Positions 55,340 to 64,000 of a DNA stretch of 64,000 bases are shown piece by piece. Each line of letters opens with the position of its first letter. Within the stretch, counting starts at the first letter, position 1. The notes under the pieces are model-generated. The model was not told the origin of the DNA. It did not search any database and saw nothing but the letters and a program-made list of their open reading frames with translations. Origin of the DNA: Dreissena polymorpha (taxonomy: Eukaryota > Mollusca > Bivalvia > Myida > Dreissenidae); contig NC_068359.1 of NCBI RefSeq assembly GCF_020536995.1, forward strand, positions 62,139,615 through 62,203,614, given 5' to 3'. The translations under genes and the position numbers were made by a program.

Positions 55340-55755
55340 ACTTCCCTTGGATTTGATTTTTTGACCTTTGACCTTGAAGGATGACCTTGACCTTAACCTT
55401 TAACCACTCAAAATGTGCTGCTCCATGAGATACACATGCATGCCAAATATCAAGTTGCTATCATCAATATTGCAAAAGTTATGGCCAATGCACCATACCA
55501 GGGGGCATAAAAATAAGTGAAAATCTCTGACCCGGCCCCGCCCCAACCCCCATAACTTTTGACCCAGGGGTCAGATCAAAATTCCGTCACTGTCACCGTC
55601 GCACATATGCTCATAGCTACCATGTATGTAAGTTTTAAGGTTCTAGTGCTAATAGTGTAGGAGGAGCAGGTGGCCAGGACGGACGGACGGACGGACGGAC
55701 GGACAGACGCACATCAATACAATATCCCCACTTTTCTCCGAAAAACGTGGGGATA
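55340..55755 (+). repeat. Mollusc interspersed repeat with (GGAC)n
   Basis: 'gacctttgaccttgaaggat', 'cacatgcatgccaaatatca', 'catgtatgtaagttttaagg', then 'ggacggacggacggacggac' and the end 'aaaacgtggggataaaa'. Same general design as 2777-3908 and 292-533. Confidence 0.7.
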
Positions 55756-56850
55756 AAAACATTCAGTATTTACGAGTAACAAATATAATAACTATCTTTG
55801 ACGGATAAAACACGCCCCGAATAATGAATAAATCTTAATAAACCGCATTGTAAAAAACAATATTGGGGTTAACGTCTGTTTTTAAATATCTGAACCTCAC
55901 AAGTGGCTATTATTTATTAACTAACCACTTGTATGTTCAGCCTATTATAAGGAAAACTCCATCTCACCACCATGTTATTAAGACATGTTTTAAATCATTT
56001 TATATGACATCGTTGTAGCGATGTTGTACAAATACTAAAAGCTTAACTCATACCTTCGACATAAATTAAGTCTGAAATTAATTTCAAGTTTTGACCTGCC
56101 ACATGTATGGACTGATTCGTCAAGCACTGATTTTGTATTTATTGAACGTTTTTCTTCGGAACTAATAATCAGAATAATGAGTCTTGTGGTGTTATTGGTT
56201 CATTAGGAATAGTGAGATGGTAAAGTTGATATGGTTCTTATTAATAACGGTGATTCCTGATATATCTTGCATTGAAACTCCAAAAGTTACTATTAGACTT
56301 TTTTGTTATTTATATGTTGTCATAAAAAATATTAGTTTATAAACTAATAAAGAATTTATATAAAATATGGAATAGCCGTTAATAATGTTAATTGTAAGAA
56401 AATAAAGTTGAAAACCAAAATTCATTGTTAGGATAAAATTAAATAATTAGTGTTCTACAAATATTTTAACGAAGAGTGCAAAGAATTGACTTAAAAAATA
56501 TAGTTTTACAATTTAGATAAAAGAAAAAAACGTTTTGTCGGATAATCCTGCCAAAAAAATGCATCATAACATGCAGCACAATTAAAAATGCATCATAACA
56601 TGTAGCACAATTAAAAATAGTTTCTTCTTAAATTTCGTATATTTTAGATAAAATGGTCGTATGTGTATACTTACTTGACCCAAACACCACACAACAATTA
56701 AATGTTGTTAATTTAAAAAGCTGCTCTGAATAACTTAACTTAACTAGCAAGAACAAAACGACTTATATCTAATTAAAATAATGGTAAAATGTATGTCACT
56801 TCCCCTTTTTTCTGAAGGTAAACACAAATATAATACATACATATCAAATG
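55756..56850. other. AT-rich DNA with a small tandem duplication
   Basis: 56556-56618 holds two ~30 bp copies of 'aaaaatgcatcataacatg' + 'cagcacaatt'. Otherwise nothing seen. Confidence 0.55.
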
Positions 56851-56852
56851 AG

Positions 56853-56864
56853 TTTTAAAAGCGC

Positions 56865-56908
<44 letters not shown>

Positions 56909-56920
56909 GCGCTTTTAAAA
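56853..56920. repeat. 68 bp perfect palindrome around a (TA)n core
   Basis: TTTTAAAAGCGCTGAA, then a (TA)n core, then TTCAGCGCTTTTAAAA. Every base pairs with its mirror. Centre between 56886 and 56887. Confidence 0.95.
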
Positions 56921-59189
56921 TATCCATGTGTCGTATTTCTTACTGGAAATGTATGTAACAGATACATAGTATACCATTTAACCAACTTAACTAATGAAAA
57001 CATCATTACATCATTACATTCAAGAGATTAAACATGACATTTATTCAATATTTGACTGTTAAAAAAAATCCAGTTCAAATTATTCAAAATCTTAATGAAG
57101 TAATCAAGTTCCGAACGTGTTACTCGTATTCAAGACAGTTTTCCAAGTAAGCATAATTGATAAGCATATTTTTATTCAAATCAAATCTACAATCGAAAAA
57201 AAAATCATACAGATCAGTCATTTCAAAAGCTTAATACAAATCCAGCTTTAAAATCTGGATGTAAAATATATATGACCACATAAATTATTATCTTCTTCAT
57301 TGAAAAGCATCTGTTTAATTAAATTTTTAATAATCAAATGACAAAGTTGTTAAGCAGAACTTTGCGAGAGAACCATCAATATAGATATTAATGTTAAATG
57401 CCATTACAATTTTGGCAGTTTCATATGGATTAATTGATTATTGAACATGTATTTTTGCGTTTTTAACTTGTAAAATTGTGTCGAATGTTAACTAAAATAT
57501 TGATAAGCATTATTTTAATTGTGAAATTTACCATTTTACAAAATAGCAAACTTCTTAGGAATGCTCAATAGAATTTAATGTTAATATACTTTCCTTTTGA
57601 AGTATTATGCAGTTGGCTTGAGATTGAGAAAACACGACCTTAGTTAAATATCATTATATGAAGGAATTTTGCCATGAAAACCTAAACAATAACTTGTATA
57701 ATGCCACTACAATATTAAGAAGTACCAAGAAACTTTTTTGTTGCGTTTCGTGCATATTTTTTTACACGTACACATGTATATTAAATCAATTCTAGCGCAT
57801 TGTTTACATGTATAATATCATTATTGATTATTTATTAACCGTTTGTGTCACTATTTGGAATATAAACGAATGAAAAATATTTTATTTCTTCACGAAATTT
57901 TATTAGAATTGATCTACGATTCGATGAATACTCATTCAACGAGCTATATAAATTAAAATAAAAAAGTCAATTATCTGCAACTCATCTTGCTACCAGTTGT
58001 TTATAAAAATGTATTTTATATTCGATATTCTTACGTGACTCGCCCTGACTTATTAGCCGAAATGATCAGTAAAACAAAATTGTGTCTTGTGTCGTATGAA
58101 GAAATCTGCACTAAAACTAAATTTAGGTTCACATCGTACATGCATGATCAGTTGACAAACGAAAGTACGGTTGATATTCAAATGCATTATTATTCTCTTT
58201 TCGGGATATTGTTTTAGTATGTTGATGCTGCATTAACAAATAAGTGTATACGAAGTGAAAACACCAAAAAATAAACAACGGTTGCGATAGACACCTATAA
58301 ACTGTTAGATGCCCATAATATATTCTTTAACCTTCAGTAAAAATCATATAATATACTTTCTTTAGAACATAGCCACTCAAAAGTATCCATTCCTTATTGC
58401 TCAATATCAATCACGTCCATTCATTTCTCTGATGACAGATTTATACATTTATCTCATCGACAACTTATCATATTAGTTGAATGCCTATGTCATGTCAAGT
58501 CATTTCCGAATATGGTCCATTCCAGATCCCGTAGGCTGCAAATTTTTCAAAGGTTATATCTTTACACACATTTTCAACTAGTAATGCAAATGTTTTATAT
58601 TCTTTTCATGGTGTAATTATGATAAAAACGTTGCTATGCTTGATGTTATACTTTTGTAATACGTGTGTTGCACACTCAATACAGACTTGATTTCAATGGC
58701 TGCTTTTACGACAGACAAATCTGCAATCGTCCTATTGCACACACGCGTTTTTAGATCTCATATTAGAACATAGTTGTCTTTTTTCGATAATATTGTCCAA
58801 TGAAAAACATAATATACAACATAATATTGTTCACATCCAATATCATGCGCATGACAAGGAAACCACATCCTGGCCTGGTCAAAAAGTGCGAGAGCCTTGA
58901 GAATGAATGATTGTCTTGCAGCTTGGTAGAAACTTTCTCAATCCTCTATATGCATGTTTCAACTTGTTATTTTGAGATTTTTCCAGAACTTAGAATTATA
59001 AAAATAATGCGTTATAAGTGCCTCTGAGTTTATGAACTAAATAAAATCTAAAATAAATAGTGAAATATAAATAACTTGATATTCCAATTGTATCCTCAGG
59101 AAGTATAATACTATTATTATCTTACCATCACTAAGAGGTCCCTTGTTTAAGACAATCCAACAACTGCCCGACAATTAGACGCAAAAGAA
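56921..59189. other. AT-rich desert, no feature seen
   Basis: 2.3 kb without recognisable gene, repeat ends or tandem array. The open frame at 57987-58217 has no motif. Confidence 0.45.
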
Positions 59190-59368
59190 CAATACAACAC
59201 TTTCCGCCTAAACTGGATGTTTGTTACGAATAGACCATCTTTAAACGAAAAATACAATAAAGCGAAAAGTGTCGTCCTTGATTCGTCTGTTTGGACTGCA
59301 TAGACTAATCTGGGACGACGCATAACGAACATGCATCAAACCCCCTTTTTACAGAGCACGGCTCATAT
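59190..59368. mobile_element. MITE-A fragment (right two thirds)
   Basis: 'aacactttccgcctaaactg', 'aaagcgaaaagtgtcgtcct', 'ctaatctgggacgacgcata', ending 'acagagcacggctcatat'. Confidence 0.8.
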
Positions 59369-60837
59369 AATTATATTCAAACTGTGAAACATGGTTCCTT
59401 GAATCTTAGACCATTCCTCATGCTAAAGTCTAAAAATGGGTTAATAAAAACGGGTGTTGACCTAATGAAGCTCTGAAAAAAACGTGATCAAAAATAAATT
59501 TCACATTAAGAAATGCTTTAAATAATTTTTAAATATTCTATGAAGGCGTATTTCTTGAAGGTAAGATTCTTGAACGCTCGCGCAATTTCGCGGACTTGTT
59601 ATAAATTATAGACATGAGTAATCAAAATAACTCAAGGAATTTTATACGTATTTAATAAATAAAAAATTGATTTAAAGGCGTTTTGTACAATGTGTTGATA
59701 TATTTGTACTCGGAAACAATTGATACATACTTGACTCCCCTGTCGGCTCGTCTAATATAACATGTCAACTGTGTACTTGTACAAATATATCACTATATTG
59801 TTTACAACGCAATTAAAGAGTCAAATAATATTGAAACATTTTCCCAATTAGTATTAAATAGTCATATAATATTGAAATATGCAATAAACGAATGGCAAAA
59901 ATAAGTTAAATAATAAGTGTAAATATGTTTTAATAAACGAATGGATGTACAAATTTACTAATAAAAGAAAATTATTTATGACAATTTACACCTTTGACCT
60001 CATATCACATCCAGGTTATTTAAAATACGATCAAAAAGATGATGCAATAATATTTGCATAGAGAACATAAACATGTATTGATAGATTTGCACGTCTTAAA
60101 TATGAAAAAGTTAAAAACAACTTTTTAAATTGTTAAACAAATAATGTTTCTTCTCAACATGAAAACACGAACACCAAAAAATTAATATCAAGTAATGTAA
60201 AATATGCGTCCAGTTCTGGAACAATTTTGACAAATGCTTTACATTATGATGTAAATATTATCATAAAAATAATTTAATAATTAGATTGTTTAATATTTAG
60301 ATATGAAAATATCGTACAAAAAGAATCATAACAATGTATTTGTTTATAATGTATATTATGGACGTTGTCTTTTGTTCTAAACATGAACCAGACAGTGTCG
60401 GCATTTCTTTTGACCAAACATATCTTTAATCGTTACGTGCACACTTAGGTTCACAGAAAAATATAATTATCTCACTAATTAATGTGTTTCTCGTGCAGGG
60501 TGATGTTAAAAAAAGAGGAGATTAAATGAATAATTAATGTCACTTCCCTTGATCGTTGAGCAGTTACATTAGATTTAAGAACATTGATTTTTTTATTTTT
60601 GTTTCCCTTGTCTACATTTTCGATAAATCGAAGCTGGTCAGAATAAACGATATTTAATCAGGCAGTTCCCAATTTGTTTGGCTTGGACAGGTAACCGTTT
60701 ATAATGAAGAAAGAATGTTTTGTACGCAGCATTGTTTATGTATACACATATAAACAAGCATATAATGCACACCGAGTGATTTTGCAATATGCGCTTGTTG
60801 TGAGATTGATTTGTATCCTCTAGATGGCTTAGAAACA
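59369..60837. other. AT-rich desert, no feature seen
   Basis: Nothing recognised on either strand. Confidence 0.45.
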
Positions 60838-60916
60838 TGATCGGTGGTCGGGTGGCGCAAAGAAATTTGGAGACACCACGCTTCCTGACGCCTTCGTTTG
60901 TTGACTAAACTTGACC

Positions 60917-60944
60917 ATGGTCGATGCCAAAAACTGGCAAAAAG
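60917..60944 (+). CDS. Possible first coding exon
   Basis: 'ttgaccATGG' is a strong start context. The frame reads MVDAKNWQK up to the donor AAAAG|gtaaga. The ~80 bp before it (60838-60916) is GC-richer than its surroundings, as for a 5' UTR. No second exon was found to the right edge, so this rests on two short signals. Confidence 0.25.
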
Positions 60945-61323
60945 GTAAGATTCGACTTCTTGAAGTAACTTAAGCTTTTATTAACAAGCCCTTTGTAAGT
61001 GTTTTATAACGTTTGCTTTTTAAACACAGTCGCTTTTGTATATACAGGAACAAAGTATTGTATTTGCTGTTGACATAAATATCTGCTGTCTGTTCTTGAT
61101 CAAAATAGTTAACGCAAATCCGTATGTCTCAAAGTAATACAAGAAGTAAAGTTCAGCATGTATCTCTAAATATATATTCAATATGTCTATTGAAACAATT
61201 TGTAGAATAATAACGCAAAACGAGAAGATTTTTAATAGATTTTGCTGAATAAAATCAAGCATGATGCATAATTCGAGTGTTACAAAGGCTAATAATTCAC
61301 TTGCGCTTTATGTGTTGTCTGTG

Positions 61324-61610
61324 TAAAGCGGCCCATCCACACACAATATGATTGTCAATTTTATTGACTCAATAATATTGACAGAACATTTTTTGCCCTC
61401 AAGTGTACACAAATATTATCAATATTTTGTTCATTTGTACTTCGGTCATCATTCAAACAAGAAAGAAAATTGACAATGCGTCAATAAATATTTGAGATCT
61501 CTGATTTTCATCAATACATTGACGTTGTCTTCAATATCATCCATTCACTATCAATCTTCATTATTGACAATACAATTTACAATGATATTGTGTGTGGATG
61601 GGCCGCTTAA
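61324..61610. mobile_element. MITE with ~35 bp inverted ends
   Basis: 'aagcggcccatccacacaca' + 'atat' at the left; 'atattgtgtgtggatgggcc' + 'gctt' at the right. The interior has 'ttattgac'/'gtcaataa' motifs in both orientations. 287 bp, no ORF; ends carry TAAA and TTAA. Confidence 0.82.
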
Positions 61611-61902
61611 CTAACAATAATATACAAGAGAAACAGTTTACATGTAACATTTAAGATATATGGTTTTAAATATATAAAATGTGCGCATACTGCATGGGAA
61701 AACATTTAATTGCAATATACGGATTTTTTTTTGTTAAACACGAACACTTTTCATAAATAACGTTAAAATACGTCTATTGACCCCTCGCGACAGTGAAATA
61801 AACAAAACATACGAATATCGAACAATCAAAATAAGCTCTTATTTTGCGAAAATACCATTCCTTAACTGTTTTTACTGATTTAGGATATAAGTCATTTTGT
61901 CG

Positions 61903-61978
61903 AGCTGGCTAGTACATTTAGTAGAGCGCTGGACTTAAAATCCGAGGATCTCGGGTTATTCCAGACCCGGTTACATAA
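61903..61978 (+). repeat. tRNA-like / SINE-head fragment
   Basis: 'gagctggctagtacatttag', 'tagagcgctggacttaaaat', 'ggatctcgggttattccaga'. It resembles box A and box B of a tRNA-derived sequence with damage in both boxes. Confidence 0.45.
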
Positions 61979-62006
61979 ATTGCATGGGCATTGCTCAATC
62001 AATCCT

Positions 62007-62093
62007 TTCTTAGACCATTCTCCTCCCTTTCTTAGACCATTATTCTCCCTTTCTAAGACCATTATTCTCCCTTTCTTAGACCATTATTCTCCT
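62007..62093. repeat. ~23 bp tandem repeat, four units
   Basis: Units of 'ctttcttagaccattattct' + 'ccc'. Recent, little diverged. Confidence 0.8.
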
Positions 62094-64000
62094 ACCTCGG
62101 ACATGAATAGGGCAGCTGTGTGTTGCTGGCATAAGTATGCATTTAGTACTGGTAAACACGTACTGGTAAACAAGCTACCCAAACTACATTTAAACATGGT
62201 ACAAAACAAAAACAAAACTAACAAACAAACATTCGACCACGTGTGGATATATATATAGTACAAATAACATTACAAAATTGCAGAGCATGAATTTAAATAA
62301 CGCGTTGATACAGTTACATGTTATAATATTAAGTTTATTATTACTTGAAACAAATCGAATCAATTTCGTGTATTATTGTTAAACGTTTGACCATGGTTAA
62401 CAAAATTGATAACTCTGCCATCACATGGTACTACTAGAGAAGCCATTTGATCGCATCACTTATGTGCGCATATTATGTATACTTATATCAAAAATCTTAA
62501 ATGAGGATTAAAATGCAAACTGTTTCTTTCCATCTTCACAAATAATAAATTCGTAGACATGCCATTGAAACTAAAGGTATTGTGATTCATTGTACTAGTG
62601 CATGTTTTTTTTTAAGTTCAATAAATACATATTTATTTTTATCGTAGGTATAAGTGTAGCAATTTCATGAACGCATGTATAATACTATGAAATATAATAT
62701 CCAACCATTTAAGAGTTATTTTAATACATGTACAACTTTATTTGTCTTCAATTTCTTACAATTAAAGCTTTGTGTAATTATACATCGATAATATACAATT
62801 AAATTATTCTTAAACATACTTGATTAATTAAATAATGATGTCTGTTTCTTTGTGTGATTTAACCGAGAGGCATAAAAAGTCAACAATGAAATTCAATTGA
62901 ATTTTTTTTTTGAACACTTAATAATACCGTGTACATACATAGATTTTGACGAATGTTTTATGCAATTATGAAGTAACTCGTCTTTACATACGAATTCATA
63001 TTTTATTACTTAGCTTAAAATGAATGGACCAGAATAGCTTACGTTGCTTTCATGGGAATAGTATGACACCACTTAGTTGGAAGATGTGTGTGCATTGAGG
63101 CGCAATATGGTTATATCATAATTTATACAAATGGAATATTGACGTTTTTCTGATTATATCTTTATTTAAAATAGTTTGCTTACGTTAAGCATGTTATTAT
63201 GGGGCGCTATAAACATGTTCAATTTTCCGAGCTAGTGATTCGTGAACATTAAAACTGCTGTGAAACGTAAAATATGCATGATTGCCTTGACAACGAATTT
63301 TAATAGTTAATAAATCATATTGGAATGAATTTTAAATGAAATGCGCACTGTTTTGTTTAAGAAAAAGGTTAAACACAGTATCTCTGTATTCTATATTAGT
63401 TTTGTTTTCAAGCAATCGGTTAGGAAAATATTTACAATGTGTTTAAATGCTAAGATATTAAAACACAAAAAATACAACAACCAACATACAACGGTCTATG
63501 AATAATATGTAAAACATGGTTTCATTGTTTGCATATATACGGCATTAACTTATCAGGATAGTTTGGCCAAATTAAATTGTGATTCTCACATAGAGAAACA
63601 AAAAAACACAATATGTAATTCTACTCATTTGGTGCAAAAATAATAAAGGATGATTTTGCTATTCATTATACATTGTATGCTTAGTATCACTCTAACAGCA
63701 TATGTGCTTTCGTTAATTATTAGTTTGGGGAATTTTGAATACTTATGCTCTGCCATGTTATTTGAAGATTTTTGCCGAAAAACTAAAACATCAATATTTA
63801 TATTTCAGTTATTGTGCAGTCATCATGTGATTTTCATAAAATTTAATCCATTAAAAGCTGTTGTTCTGATATGAACTAATAAATTAAATTTTAAAAGCTG
63901 TTTGACGTGTTCGTTGAATTGCTCTATCAGTCTTATCATTAAACGAAAAGTATCACTCTGAAAAGTCGCAAAATGACACATCTTAAAATGTCATCTTTAA
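62094..64000. other. AT-rich desert to the right edge
   Basis: No gene, repeat ends or array recognised. Open frames here lack motifs. Confidence 0.45.

Overview
The window is nuclear DNA of a bivalve mollusc, most likely a dreissenid mussel (Dreissena). The base composition is AT-rich, the genes have introns with GT-AG borders, and the repeats are of mollusc type. The most telling is a double-palindromic ~260 bp element (core GTGTCGTCCCTGATTAGCC) present about 22 times, which I recognise from Dreissena; the species is inference from memory of that repeat. I saw no virus-derived element, no toxin gene and no bacterial-type feature.

Genes. (1) 155-8443, minus: the 5' six coding exons of the mitochondrial 2-oxoglutarate/malate carrier SLC25A11; the 3' end lies off the left edge. 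(2) 13194-27838, plus: a ten-exon SLC22-family (organic cation/anion transporter-like) gene, head-to-head with SLC25A11. Nine exons are clean; exon 5 carries a frame shift and a stop in the expected frame. (3) 30068-31993, minus: an intronless-CDS TRIM-like protein (RING, three B-box-like zinc modules, propeller-like C terminus), convergent with the SLC22 gene. (4) 48615-49520, plus: an orphan hydrophilic ORF starting Met-Gly-Asn-Gly-Val-Ser, a possible N-myristoylation start. Weak candidates are a 108-residue ORF (10970-11296), a C2H2 zinc-finger relic (54777-55113) and two possible first exons (near 52418 and 60917).

Main observation. The SLC22 gene contains two tandem arrays that each grew out of one of its own exon-intron borders. 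Upstream of exon 7 about ten ~58 bp units repeat the 3' splice site plus the first ~36 nt of the exon (about 21097-21655). At exon 9, eighteen exact 43 bp units repeat the last 37 nt of the exon plus the 5' splice donor (24353-25126). One upstream acceptor in the first array (after 21558) would add exactly 43 codons in frame, so it could produce a protein variant.

Repeats fill most of the rest: TTAA-bounded elements, two families of which carry tRNA-like modules; two cases of different TTAA families abutting at one shared tetranucleotide; hAT-like elements with clear target duplications; two truncated LINEs, one with a 15 bp target duplication; tRNA-derived SINEs; minisatellites; a 538 bp (TAC)n array between two ~240 bp direct duplications; and a 68 bp perfect palindrome. 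From about 49.5 kb to the end the DNA is very AT-rich and nearly gene-free.
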